Positions 30,899-40,064 of a stretch of 64,000 nucleotides of DNA are shown here, in pieces. The stretch is from Burkholderia pyrrocinia (GTDB lineage: Bacteria > Pseudomonadota > Gammaproteobacteria > Burkholderiales > Burkholderiaceae), in NCBI RefSeq assembly GCF_003330765.1, contig NZ_CP024904.1, positions 62,001-126,000 on the forward strand, given 5' to 3'. The translations under genes and the position numbers were made by a program. The notes below the pieces were generated by a model. It searched no databases. It was not told the origin of the DNA and saw only the letters and a program-made list of their open reading frames with translations. Numbering within the stretch: the stretch's first letter is position 1; each line of letters starts with the position of its first letter.

Positions 30899-31437
30899 TG
30901 TATCGCGGAGCCGTACGCCTGGTGCTGTTCGACGTCGACGGCGTGTTGACCGACGGTTTATTGCACATGACCGCCGAGGGCGAGTTCATGAAGAGTTTTC
31001 ACGTGCGCGACGGCGTCGCGGTCGCGCTGCTGCGCGCGCACGGCATCCGCAGCGGCATCCTGTCGGGCAAGCACAGCGGCGCGCTGGCGTGTCGGGCGGC
31101 CCAGCTCGGCGTCGACGTGCTGGTGACCGGCTGCGACGACAAGGCGGCGGGCTACGAGGATATCAAGGCGCGGCAGCAGTGCGACGACAGCGAGATCGCA
31201 TATGTCGGCGACGACGTGAACGATCTCGCGGTCATCGAACGCGTCGGCGTGTCGTATGCGCCGGCCGATGCACATCACCTCGTCCGCGCGTGCGTCGATC
31301 ACGTCGCGAGCACGGCCGGCGGCCGCGGCGTGGCGCGCGAGGTGGCCGAGCACCTGTTGATCCGTGCCGGTCTGTCGCTCGACGACGCATACCGGCCGTT
31401 ACTCGAACAATGGAGAAGCCATCATGTCGTTCAATAG
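30898..31437 (+). CDS. kdsC: KdsC-like Kdo 8-phosphate phosphatase
   Basis: HAD-superfamily enzyme of 179 residues without cap domain. DVDGVLTDG near residue 12 gives the nucleophile D12 and D14, and [13 protein letters not shown] supplies the metal-binding acids. Stop and start overlap with kdsA (TGATG), and its end overlaps kdsB by 14 bases. Third step of Kdo synthesis. Confidence 0.94.
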
Positions 31438-32218
31438 CGGGCGGCCGGTGCGCGTCGTGATTCCCGCGCGGTACGGTTCGACGCGCCTGCCCGGCAAGCC
31501 GCTCGTCGACCTGGACGGCGAACCGATGATCGTCCGTGTGCACACGCGCGTGAGCCGCGCGCTGCCCGATACGGAAATCGTCGTCGCGATCGACGACGCG
31601 CGCATTGCGGATGCGCTCGACGCGCGCGGCATCCGTTTCGCGATGACCGGCACCCATCACGCATCGGGCACCGACCGTGCGGCGGAAGTGGCGCGTGCAT
31701 GCGGCTGGCGCGACACCGATGTGGTGCTCAACGTGCAGGGCGACGAACCGCTCGTGCCGACAGCGCTGCTGCAGGCGTTCGTCGGCTTCTGCGGCGCGGC
31801 GCTGAATCTCGACGTCGCGACGGTGGCTTGCCCGATTGGCGACGCCGCGCTGATCGACGAACCGGGCATCGTCAAGCTCGTCGTCGACCGCCGGTGCCGT
31901 GCACTGTACTTCTCGCGCGCGGCGATCCCGTTCTGCCGCGATGGCCGACCGGCGGGCGCGAACGGCGGCGGGTTCCTGCGGCACATCGGTCTCTACGGCT
32001 ATTCGAATACGGCATTGCAGGCACTGGCTAGCACCGCGGCATGCGAACTCGAGCAGTTGGAAAAACTCGAGCAGTTGCGCGCGCTATGGCTCGGCATGCC
32101 GATCGACGTGATGGGATGGCCCGATGCGCCACCCGCCGGTGTCGATACGCCAGACGACGTCGCCCGTATCGTCTCCCTTCTCAAACGGCAAACTCATGAT
32201 GCGACAGAACCATATTGA
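31424..32218 (+). CDS. kdsB: KdsB/KpsU-like CMP-Kdo synthetase
   Basis: Protein of 264 residues that activates Kdo with CTP. The nucleotidyltransferase signature [17 protein letters not shown] is at the N-terminus, NVQGDEPLV in the middle and HIGLYGY later. It overlaps kdsC and kdsD, consistent with coupled translation. Product feeds the KpsS-like transferase. Confidence 0.95.
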   Translation: MSFNSGRPVRVVIPARYGSTRLPGKPLVDLDGEPMIVRVHTRVSRALPDTEIVVAIDDARIADALDARGIRFAMTGTHHASGTDRAAEVARACGWRDTDVVLNVQGDEPLVPTALLQAFVGFCGAALNLDVATVACPIGDAALIDEPGIVKLVVDRRCRALYFSRAAIPFCRDGRPAGANGGGFLRHIGLYGYSNTALQALASTAACELEQLEKLEQLRALWLGMPIDVMGWPDAPPAGVDTPDDVARIVSLLKRQTHDATEPY

Positions 32219-33131
32219 ATCCGCCCGGCAGGTCTTCGAGATCGAGTCACGGGCCTTAGCCGGCGTTGCCGCGCGGCTCGACGCGAATTTCGACGAGGCG
32301 GTCGAGACCATCCTCGGATCGAGCGGGCGCGTCGTCGTGTGCGGGATGGGCAAGTCCGGCATCGTCGGCAGGAAGATCGCCGCGACGCTGTCGAGCACCG
32401 GAACGCCCGGCTTCTTCATGCACCCGGGCGAGGCCTATCACGGCGATCTGGGCATGGTGACGCCGGATGATACGTTTCTCGCGATCTCGAATTCCGGAGA
32501 AACGGACGAGGTGATCAAGCTGATTCCGTTCCTGCGGAACAACGGCAACGACCTGATCGCGCTGACCGGCAATCCTGCGTCGACGCTTGCGAGCGCGGCG
32601 CGGGTCCATCTCGACATCGGCGTCGAACGCGAGGCGTGCCCGCTGCAGCTCGCGCCGACTGCGTCGACGACAGCGACGCTCGCGATGGGCGATGCGCTGG
32701 CGGTGACGCTGATGCGCGCGCGCGGCTTCCAGCCGGAACACTTCGCGCGCTTCCATCCGGGCGGCTCGCTCGGCCGCCGGCTGTTGTCCACGGTCGACGA
32801 CGAAATGGCGTGTCGGGATCTGCCGTTCGTGACGGAGGACATGTCGACGCTCGACGTACTGGACGCGATGACGCGCGGGCGGCTCGGACTCGCGATCGTG
32901 AAGCGGGATGTCGGCTGGGGCATCGTGACCGACGGCGACATTCGTCGCGCGATCGAGCGGCATGGCGACGACGTATTGCGGCGCACGGCCGCCGACATGA
33001 TGTCGATCGAACCGTCGACGGTGCCGCCTGGCACGCGGGTCGAGGATGCGTTGCTGCTGATGCAGCAGCAGCGGATCGGCGCGCTGCTGGTGGTCGACGG
33101 CGCGAACATCGTCGGCGTATTCAAGAAGTAG
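32196..33131 (+). CDS. kdsD: KdsD/KpsF-like arabinose 5-phosphate isomerase
   Basis: Protein of 311 residues. SIS domain (about 35-170; [42 protein letters not shown]) followed by two CBS domains (about 200-311). It makes arabinose 5-phosphate for KdsA, so the cluster has all four enzymes for CMP-Kdo. ATG 32196 or 32199 are both possible. Last gene of the plus-strand operon; 64 bases separate it from the convergent sialidase-fold gene. Confidence 0.95.
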   Translation: MMRQNHIESARQVFEIESRALAGVAARLDANFDEAVETILGSSGRVVVCGMGKSGIVGRKIAATLSSTGTPGFFMHPGEAYHGDLGMVTPDDTFLAISNSGETDEVIKLIPFLRNNGNDLIALTGNPASTLASAARVHLDIGVEREACPLQLAPTASTTATLAMGDALAVTLMRARGFQPEHFARFHPGGSLGRRLLSTVDDEMACRDLPFVTEDMSTLDVLDAMTRGRLGLAIVKRDVGWGIVTDGDIRRAIERHGDDVLRRTAADMMSIEPSTVPPGTRVEDALLLMQQQRIGALLVVDGANIVGVFKK

Positions 33132-33195
33132 GCGCCGGCTCCCGCTCCCGCGGCACGGATTGACGCGCGGAAGGCGCGCCCGATACCGGCGCGGG

Positions 33196-34398
33196 CTACT
33201 GCAGGCTTTGTATCAGTGCATTGGACGCGGCGTCCTGGCGGAAACGGCGGACTCGCAGGAACGTGATGAAATTCGAGTCGTGCTGGCTTGCCGCACCGCC
33301 TTCCAGGTCGTCGAACGCCACGCGGAGTACCGCGACGATATCGGTGCCGTCGAATTGCCAGTCGACGTATTGAAAGCCGTGCCGTTTCGTGTCGGCGTGT
33401 TGCAACAGGATCCGCCGGGCGGCCCACTGCCGAAGATCGGGGGAGGACAGCAGTACCAGCGTGTTGCGGACGCGCTCGAGGTTCACCCTTCCGACGCTTT
33501 TCGGTACCGCGTTCGTGATCGTCCAGTATTGCTTCGACTGCGGATCGAAGCGAATCGTGAATTTCTTTCCGGCGCCCGGCAAGTCGACGAAATCGCGCGC
33601 GGGGTCGAACGACAGCGTTCGGCCGTCTTCGCCGGTCGCTACCAACGCGGCCTTCTCCGGGCCGTTTGCCGTGTTCACGCGAAGCATGATGGCCGGCGAA
33701 GTGCCTTGCCTGCCGACGACGTTGCCTTCTTCCCAGGACTCGAATTTGCCGTCGAGCCACTGCTTGTCGGACGGCAGATGAGCGGACACACGCCAGTTGC
33801 GCGCATCGAGGAGATCGCGATTGGCGGGCGCGGACATCACCAGCGCGCGCAGGTCGCCGTCCTCGACGCTTTCATACGCGCGCCAGACACGCCCGCGATC
33901 GACGAGAACCGGGACCGGCCCGGTGATATAGCGTCCGGAATACGGCAACAGCCCGGTGGACGCGTCGACCGGTGTGGTCCACGAGGCGCCGCCGTCGTCG
34001 GATCGGCGAATGGAGGGCGTTCCCATCGAGCGGGTGGTGCCCATCAGGTACAGCGCGCCGTTCAGCACGAACAGCGACGACCAGTATTGGTCCGGCACGT
34101 CGCCGAGCCTGGACCAGGTCGAGCCCTTGTCGTGCGACGCGAAGACGGACACCCTGTTCTGCGACGCGGCGGCGCCGAACGTGTCGAAGGTCGCGACATA
34201 CTCGCCGTTCGGCAGCACGGCCAGCGACGGGGAGCCGAGATACACGCGCGTGGCTGCCCGGCTGTGCGCGATCACCTGGCCCGGCGGGGCGGGCACGGGT
34301 TCGGCGCGGGATACCGTTGTCGCGCAGAACACGTACAGCGCTGCAATGATCGACCGCTTCATCGCGTGAAACGTCGACGAGTATCGGAGTGATGTCAT
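33196..34398 (-). CDS. Exported sialidase-fold (BNR repeat) protein
   Basis: Protein of 400 residues, or 388 if it starts at 34362. A Sec signal MKRSIIAALYVFCATTVSRA is visible. Two Asp-box motifs, SHDKGSTW (88-95) and SDDGGASW (133-140), indicate a six-bladed sialidase-type propeller; an Arg near 51 ahead of GSPSLAVLPNGEY could be the first of the carboxylate-binding triad. ATG 34398 overlaps the polymerase stop (ATGA), favouring the longer start. Function is unknown: because Kdo, like sialic acid, is a 2-keto-3-deoxy acid, a Kdo-cleaving or polymer-trimming role is an inference worth testing. Confidence 0.75.
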   Translation of the reverse strand: MTSLRYSSTFHAMKRSIIAALYVFCATTVSRAEPVPAPPGQVIAHSRAATRVYLGSPSLAVLPNGEYVATFDTFGAAASQNRVSVFASHDKGSTWSRLGDVPDQYWSSLFVLNGALYLMGTTRSMGTPSIRRSDDGGASWTTPVDASTGLLPYSGRYITGPVPVLVDRGRVWRAYESVEDGDLRALVMSAPANRDLLDARNWRVSAHLPSDKQWLDGKFESWEEGNVVGRQGTSPAIMLRVNTANGPEKAALVATGEDGRTLSFDPARDFVDLPGAGKKFTIRFDPQSKQYWTITNAVPKSVGRVNLERVRNTLVLLSSPDLRQWAARRILLQHADTKRHGFQYVDWQFDGTDIVAVLRVAFDDLEGGAASQHDSNFITFLRVRRFRQDAASNALIQSLQ

Positions 34399-35588
34399 GT
34401 CAGTTGCGCCAGCGGTTTGCCGCCGGACGCGCGCGGGATTTGACGGGGGACGGCGCGCCTGCGCGGCGCGTCCTGATCGGCCAGTACGACGAACAGCAGG
34501 ATGGTGAGCCAAAGCATGCCATAGAGAACGTGATACTTGAACAGCAGAATCGGCAGCAGATAGAGCAGATATTTCCGTCGGCCCTTTCGGCGGAACAGCA
34601 CGATCAGCGTACCGAAGAACACGACGAAACCGGCGATTCCCGCGGCGAACACGAGGTAGATGTAGAACGAGCTGTCTCGCACCTGATAGCCGCGCAGGTG
34701 TGTTTTCCCGACGTTGTTCCGCTCGTCCCAGAAAAGACCGCCACCGAACACGCCCGCGACGACGTCGCGCTCGGTCAATTCGGTCAGCACGAGTGTGCGG
34801 CTGCCGACCGCATCGTAGTCGACGGACTGGTTGATGCGCTGGTCGTACACGCTGTAGAGCCACGGGATACAGGCGAGCGCGACGACGACGACGGCGACCC
34901 TGGTCCGGAGCCGCCCGCGCCCGGCGAGGACGTGCAGCCCGCACAGTGCGGCGCAGACGGCCATCGACGCGATCGAGAAGCTGAGCAGCGCGGTGGCGAA
35001 CGCAACGACGGGCGCGGGCGTGATGCGTCGCTGCGACAGCAGCAGGACCACCGCGCTCGGGACGACGGTCATCGCATAGAAGGACGGTTCGGAATACAAG
35101 CCCAGCGCGCGGATCGAGATCAGGCTATCGGTCAGCGCCTTGGTCGCGTAGAGCGCTTCGGAGTCGGATTCGCGGACATAGCTGTCGAAGTCGATGAAGT
35201 TGCCGCTCGCGAGGTAGTAGACGAGCTGAAAGGTGAAGAACGCGGCGTGGACGTAGATGAGCGTCTTGCATGCCGTGTCGAGCGAATGCCGCGTGAGCAC
35301 GCCGCCGGCAAACATCCAGTAGCTCAGTGCGATATATGTCTGGATCAGCAGGAACTTGATATAGAAGTTCACGTAGAAGTCGCCGAACGCGGACAGGATG
35401 AACGCGAAGCAGGTGCTGATCAGCCAGTACGCGCAGACCGGAAACAGGTGCCGCTGCTGCTTCATCAGCGTCGGCGCTCTGAGAAAGGCGAGCGCGCAGA
35501 GCAGGAAATACGCGGCGAAGGTCGCCCGTACGCTGAACGCATTGAGGGAGAAGAACAGTACGCTGGCTGAAAAGAGCAAGGTCGACAT
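34395..35588 (-). CDS. wzy: Wzy-like polysaccharide polymerase
   Basis: Membrane protein of 397 residues with about ten to twelve predicted membrane segments and a large periplasmic loop near residues 265-315 (SVYDQRINQSVDYDAVGSRT, FGGGLFWDERN), the usual Wzy topology. Sequence conservation in this family is low, so the call rests on topology plus the presence of Wzx, Wza and Wzc. It is on the strand opposite the main operon. ATG 35588 chosen because the upstream frame to 35765 is basic and non-membrane. Confidence 0.75.
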   Translation of the reverse strand: MSTLLFSASVLFFSLNAFSVRATFAAYFLLCALAFLRAPTLMKQQRHLFPVCAYWLISTCFAFILSAFGDFYVNFYIKFLLIQTYIALSYWMFAGGVLTRHSLDTACKTLIYVHAAFFTFQLVYYLASGNFIDFDSYVRESDSEALYATKALTDSLISIRALGLYSEPSFYAMTVVPSAVVLLLSQRRITPAPVVAFATALLSFSIASMAVCAALCGLHVLAGRGRLRTRVAVVVVALACIPWLYSVYDQRINQSVDYDAVGSRTLVLTELTERDVVAGVFGGGLFWDERNNVGKTHLRGYQVRDSSFYIYLVFAAGIAGFVVFFGTLIVLFRRKGRRKYLLYLLPILLFKYHVLYGMLWLTILLFVVLADQDAPRRRAVPRQIPRASGGKPLAQLT

Positions 35589-35927
35589 GCGTGCGCCCGA
35601 TCGGAGAATCCGGATTCGCCGCGTGCCGGCAGTTCCGGCGCCGCGCGGCGAGATGCCGTGCGACCGGGGGCAAGACGCCTGTCGGGCAGGGCTGGCTTGC
35701 TCGCCGGTTCGCACGCGGAAGATGCGCCCGTCATTGGGGGCGAAGCGATTCCGGCGATCAAGCATAGACGGTAGGAGGGACTGGCGAGCCGGGTTGTCCG
35801 ATCACGGCGGCATTCTGTCTTTTTCCGGCGGGGTTCGCCTATCGGGTATGCGCGGACCTGCACCGGGCGGCTCGTCAACCGGGTTCGCACCGCGCCGTGC
35901 CTGTCCGGCGACGCGAGACCGCGCGCA
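35589..35927. other. Gap between polymerase and PAP2 genes
   Basis: 339 bases that should contain the promoter of the polymerase operon on the minus strand. I see no gene, convincing promoter or terminator in it. Confidence 0.5.
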
Positions 35928-36515
35928 TCAGGGTTGCATCGCGAACCGCCCGCACAGAAACGGCGAATACAGCTCGATCGCCGCCTGAATCGGCGCATGT
36001 CGACCATAGGCGACGGCCGACACGGCCAACAGCGAGCCGGCGACGAGCGCGCGATACCGGGCGTCGACGCGCGGCGCGCCATGCCGCCACACGAACGTCA
36101 GCGCAACCGCCGAGCCGACGATCCAGCCGGCGACGACTTCCGACGGCGTATGCGCGTCGTCGAATACGCGTGCGACGCCGATCAGCGCGCCGAGCGCGAG
36201 CCCGAGCGACAGCGACGTGCCCGGCCGCAGTTGCGCGCAGCCATTCAGCGCAAGCACGCATGTCATCGGCCAGACCGCGGACGCGAGCATCGTGTGCCCG
36301 CTGATCACGCGGAAATCGATCGCGCGAATCTGGATCCCGCAGCCGGCGTACAGCATCTTGGTGATGCCGACCAGCGCCATGCCTGCAGCGAGCATCAGCG
36401 TCCATGATGCCGCGCCATGCCGCCCCGTCGTCGACCTTGTCAGCCAGCCGATGCACACGACGGCAAGCGGCAACGTCATCGCCGCGTCGCCGAGATCGCT
36501 GACGGCCGTCCACAT
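35928..36515 (-). CDS. PAP2-type membrane phosphatase
   Basis: Integral membrane protein of 195 residues with about five membrane segments. The phosphatase signature is split as usual: KMLYAGCGIQI region, VISGHTMLASAVWP with the catalytic His, and a distal R-x-FDDAHTPSEVVAGW segment. Likely dephosphorylates undecaprenyl diphosphate or a related lipid, which would recycle carrier for the polysaccharide. 24 bases after galU on the same strand; AGGAG precedes the ATG. Confidence 0.85.
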   Translation of the reverse strand: MWTAVSDLGDAAMTLPLAVVCIGWLTRSTTGRHGAASWTLMLAAGMALVGITKMLYAGCGIQIRAIDFRVISGHTMLASAVWPMTCVLALNGCAQLRPGTSLSLGLALGALIGVARVFDDAHTPSEVVAGWIVGSAVALTFVWRHGAPRVDARYRALVAGSLLAVSAVAYGRHAPIQAAIELYSPFLCGRFAMQP

Positions 36516-36539
36516 GAGTGCGCTCCTGTCGGAGTCCGG

Positions 36540-37424
36540 TCAGGCGACCAGCAACGCCGACATGCGCGCGGCCAGATAGCTTTCGAAGTCCGCGGCAACT
36601 TCCGGGTGCCGCAGCGCGAACTCGACCGTCGCCTTCAGATACCCGAGCTTGCTGCCGCAATCGAAACGCGTGCCGTCGTAGCGATGGGCGAGCACCTGCT
36701 CGTCCGTCAGAAGCGACTGGATCGCGTCCGTCAGTTGCAATTCACCGCCGGAACCTGGCCGGATCGCGCGCAGATGCTCGAATACCTTCGGTTTCAGCAC
36801 GTAGCGACCCACCACACCGAAATTCGACGGTGCTTTCGCCGGCTCTGGTTTCTCGACGATGCCGGACAGCTTGAAAAGATTGTCCTCCCAGCGCTTGCCG
36901 TCGATTACGCCGTACGACCGCGACTCTTCCGGCGCGATTTCCTCCACGCCGATCACCGACGCGTGATAGTGATCGAATACGTCGATCATCTGGCGCAACA
37001 CGGGCGTCGGGCCATCCAGCAGATCGTCGGCGAGGATCACCGCGAACGGCTGGTTGCCGACGAGCTTTTCCGCACAGAGCACGGCATGGCCGAGTCCCAG
37101 CGCTTCGGCCTGGCGAACGTAGATGCAGTCGACGTGGCTCGGCTTGATGCTGCGCACGAGGGAAAGCAGCTTTTCCTTGCCACGCGCTTCGAGTTCGGCT
37201 TCGATCTCGTAGGATTTGTCGAAGTGGTCTTCGATCGCGCGCTTGCTGCGGCCGGTCACGAAGATCATTTCGGTGATGCCGGCGTCGATGGCTTCTTCGA
37301 CCGCATATTGAATGAGCGGCTTGTCCACGACTGGCAGCATCTCTTTCGGGCTGGCTTTGGTCGCAGGCAGAAATCGCGTGCCGAGACCGGCGACGGGAAA
37401 TACGGCTTTCGTCACTTTCAACAT
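36540..37424 (-). CDS. galU: GalU, UTP-glucose-1-phosphate uridylyltransferase
   Basis: Protein of 294 residues, normal family length. [30 protein letters not shown] is the nucleotidyltransferase signature in its first 35 residues, with ILADDLLD and IVEKPEP further on. Makes UDP-glucose, precursor of UDP-galactose for the exopolysaccharide. In an operon with the PAP2 gene. Confidence 0.96.
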   Translation of the reverse strand: MLKVTKAVFPVAGLGTRFLPATKASPKEMLPVVDKPLIQYAVEEAIDAGITEMIFVTGRSKRAIEDHFDKSYEIEAELEARGKEKLLSLVRSIKPSHVDCIYVRQAEALGLGHAVLCAEKLVGNQPFAVILADDLLDGPTPVLRQMIDVFDHYHASVIGVEEIAPEESRSYGVIDGKRWEDNLFKLSGIVEKPEPAKAPSNFGVVGRYVLKPKVFEHLRAIRPGSGGELQLTDAIQSLLTDEQVLAHRYDGTRFDCGSKLGYLKATVEFALRHPEVAADFESYLAARMSALLVA

Positions 37425-37775
37425 GATTTTCGGATTCCATCCGTTCGGGATCAGGCATCAACAATGCCGATGGAAGGCGGCGATTCAGGAATGCAATCAT
37501 CGCTCGCCGGTGCTGTGCCGCTCGCGCAAATGGACCCGCGCGCCGTCGGAAAATCGTATGGGCGTTCCGGTTTCGGGTGGTGACCGAATCTAGGCTGAAT
37601 CCGACAGCGACGAATCGCGATATGCGATTGCCGATTTCCGGTGTGTCGGATGCCATCTAGGAATTGTCGGCATGACGTCGATCGCATGACATAGATTCGG
37701 GCATCGACTACCGGGCGGTCCGGTAACGGCGCCGCGCTCGCGGCACACGGAACCGCCGTCGACTCAGGAGCGTTC
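37425..37775. other. Divergent gap between galU and the FlhD-like gene
   Basis: 351 bases separating divergent genes. It should hold promoters for both; no motif strong enough to name was found and no gene is evident. Confidence 0.4.
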
Positions 37776-38009
37776 ATGACTGGACACGGCGACATCTTCG
37801 ATGCAATCGCGGAATTCAATCGCGCGTATCTCATGCTGGCGCAGCGCATATTGCGTATCGACCGCGAGCAGGGCAAGCGGCAATTGGGTATCTCGGACGA
37901 AATTGCCGCGTCCATTGTCGCGTTGACGCTGGATCAGATCGATGAACTGGCGGCTGGCGGCGAGCTGGTCTGTGAATTTCGCGCCGAAAGCGCGCCGGGA
38001 CGTGCGTGA
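37776..38009 (+). CDS. Orphan short FlhD-like regulator
   Basis: Protein of 77 residues resembling the N-terminal two thirds of FlhD: IAEFNRAYLMLAQRILRID, QLGISDEIAASIVALTLDQI and a closing LVCEFR align with E. coli FlhD. E. coli FlhD has about 116 residues; the C-terminal dimer tail is absent. No flhC is nearby and no flagellar genes are in the window, so it is not the usual flagellar master operon. CAGGAG lies six bases before the ATG. It may regulate surface polysaccharide or another process, alone or with a distant FlhC. Confidence 0.85.
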   Translation: MTGHGDIFDAIAEFNRAYLMLAQRILRIDREQGKRQLGISDEIAASIVALTLDQIDELAAGGELVCEFRAESAPGRA

Positions 38010-38140
38010 TCCATTTTCCGGTTTTTCCGAATGGACGTTCCCGCCGCGCCGTTTCAAGACATTGCATCGTGAAAATTTGGCGTTCGTATTGTCGCGCCCG
38101 TTCGGATTTTTATGACATCACAAAAATGTGAAGGAAACGC

Positions 38141-38449
38141 ATGTCCGGTTATCGCGAATTGAAGGCGCAAGCCGACGAGTTGATGAAGCGCGTCGAGGAA
38201 GCGAGACTCGCCGAACTCGAGGCCGTCATACACGAGGTTCGCACTCGGGTCGCCGAATATGGCCTGACCGCCAGGCAGGTATTCGGCCGCCAGGGCGGCG
38301 CGGGAAAAGCGATCGCGCGAAAGACTGCGGCAGCGCCCAGGTATCGCGATCCGGAGACCGGCGCGACGTGGAGCGGGCGCGGTCGCGAGCCCGACTGGAT
38401 CAAAGGGGGCCGTCGCGACCGTTTCCTGATCGAACGCAACTCCGGTTGA
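38141..38449 (+). CDS. H-NS-like nucleoid protein
   Basis: Protein of 102 residues. The N-terminal half is a coiled-coil (ELKAQADELMKRVEEARLAELEAVI), and the C-terminal half has the H-NS DNA-binding motif YRDPETGATWSGRGREPDWI. Typical length for Burkholderia H-NS-family proteins. GAAGGAAAC precedes the ATG. It follows the FlhD-like gene by 131 bases. A+T-rich gaps around the exopolysaccharide cluster would be natural targets. Confidence 0.93.
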   Translation: MSGYRELKAQADELMKRVEEARLAELEAVIHEVRTRVAEYGLTARQVFGRQGGAGKAIARKTAAAPRYRDPETGATWSGRGREPDWIKGGRRDRFLIERNSG

Positions 38450-39040
38450 ACGCGTAGCGGCGAACCTCGAGCGTCACGAGCATGCCGGCCTCGAATGTGT
38501 CGAGCACCACCGGATGGATGCAGCCGCGCCGGCAGCCCGTACGACGCGTTGTCGCGCGCGAACGCCGTCACCCGCGCATATTTGTTCGCGTCGCGCGTCG
38601 CCGCGCGGCAGTCACGCCCGATAGGTTCTGGACCCACAACAACCGGGATTTCAATACGGTCGGCGCGATCTACGAGAGACGCACTGGGGCGCGACTGACC
38701 TCGAAGCGGATGGGCCAAACGAAGATGGAAAAGCGGGTGTCGCTGGTCGAGTCGGGGGGGAACGCGGCGCGTCCCGAATAGGCGTGCTGTCGCGGCCGGG
38801 CCGCGCCGCGCCGTCGCAAGAGGGTCCATCCACCCGCTTAGGTGTTTATACGTATGCCGATTTCGGTATCGCCTCAATCCAAGATTTCATTGGAAGGTTA
38901 TCGGACTTGTTCCTAGACTGATCCGGGGTATGCATACCGGGCCGGCCGGAACCACTGGCCAGCACAGCCCCGCACCGCCCCCGCGCCATGCAGAAACAGA
39001 ACAGCGCCGCGGCATACAACGACATCATCGGAGACGGACC
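38450..39040. other. Gap with possible gene remnant and the importer promoter
   Basis: 591 bases. The frame 38482-38781 (+) ends with a stretch (TPDRFWTHNNRDFNTVGAIY onward) that looks more protein-like than random but matches nothing I recognise; it may be a remnant. Near the right end ATGCCGATTTCGGTAT (38854-38869) is a near-palindrome, and TAGACT at about 38914 could be a -10 element for the sugar importer. Confidence 0.35.
38927..38938. promoter_or_regulatory. Perfect palindrome GGTATGCATACC, candidate operator
   Basis: Twelve-base perfect palindrome about 100 bases before the importer start, just after a possible -10 element. A LacI- or GntR-type repressor site is plausible; no such regulator is adjacent. 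Confidence 0.45.
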
Positions 39041-40003
39041 ATGACATTCATCAGGAAACTGGCGGCCGGTGCGCTCGTCGCCGCGGCGACGGTACTGGCG
39101 CCGGGTGCGTTCGCGCAGCAAAAGCCGATCACGCTCGGGTTCTCGCAGGTCGGTGCGGAGAGCGCGTGGCGCACCGCGAATACCGTGTCGGTGAAGGGCG
39201 CGGCGAAGGAGGCCGGCATCAACCTGAAGTTCTCGGACGCGCAGCAGAAGCAGGAGAACCAGATCCGCGCGATCCGCTCGTTCATCGCGCAAAAGGTCGA
39301 CGTGATCGCGTTCTCGCCGGTCGTCGAATCGGGCTGGGAGCCCGTGCTGACCGAAGCGAAGGCCGCGCACATCCCGGTGATCCTGACCGACCGCGGGATC
39401 GACGTGAAGGATTCGTCGCTGTACGTGACGATGATCGGCTCGGACTTCCTCGAGGAAGGGCGGCGCGCGGGCCACTGGATGGAAGAGCACTACAAGAACG
39501 ACGCGGGCCCGATCAACATCGTCGAGCTGCAGGGCACGGTAGGCTCGGCGCCGGCCAACGATCGCCGCGCGGGCCTGCTCGAAGTGATCAAAAGCAATCC
39601 GAAATTCAAGGTGATCGCATCGCAGAGCGGCGACTTCACGCTCGCCGGCGGCAAGCAGGTGATGGAAGCGTTCGCGAAGACCTACGGCAAGCAGATCAAT
39701 GTCGTCTACGCGCACAACGACGACATGGCGCTCGGCGCGATCCAGGCGATGGAAGAGGCCGGGATCAAGCCCGGCAAGGACGTGAGCGTCGTGTCGTTCG
39801 ATGCGACGAAGGGCGGCTTCCAGGCGATGGTCGCCGGCAAGATCAACGTCGACGTCGAATGCAGCCCGCTGCTCGGCCCGCAGCTGATGAGCGCGGTGAA
39901 GGACGTCGCCGCCGGCAAGTCGCTGCCCAAGCGCATCGTGACGAACGAGACGGTGTTCCCGATGAACGTCGCGGCGCAGGTGCTGCCGACCCGCAAGTAC
40001 TGA
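39041..40003 (+). CDS. ytfQ: Sugar ABC importer, periplasmic binding protein (YtfQ-like)
   Basis: Protein of 320 residues, Peripla_BP_4 type. Signal peptide ends in AFA near residue 26. Residues LGFSQVGAESAWRTANTVSV, IAFSPVVESGWEPVLTEAK and VYAHNDDMALGAIQAMEEAG match the galactofuranose-binding YtfQ group. GGAG precedes the ATG. First gene of a four-gene importer operon with one ATPase and two permeases, the YtfQRT-YjfF layout. Galactose or a related hexose/pentose is the likely ligand. Confidence 0.9.
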   Translation: MTFIRKLAAGALVAAATVLAPGAFAQQKPITLGFSQVGAESAWRTANTVSVKGAAKEAGINLKFSDAQQKQENQIRAIRSFIAQKVDVIAFSPVVESGWEPVLTEAKAAHIPVILTDRGIDVKDSSLYVTMIGSDFLEEGRRAGHWMEEHYKNDAGPINIVELQGTVGSAPANDRRAGLLEVIKSNPKFKVIASQSGDFTLAGGKQVMEAFAKTYGKQINVVYAHNDDMALGAIQAMEEAGIKPGKDVSVVSFDATKGGFQAMVAGKINVDVECSPLLGPQLMSAVKDVAAGKSLPKRIVTNETVFPMNVAAQVLPTRKY

Positions 40004-40064
40004 CCGGTCCGCACGGGCGGCGGCGTGGCGGCCGCTGTCCGGCAACCGCTTCGAAGGAAGGTTC

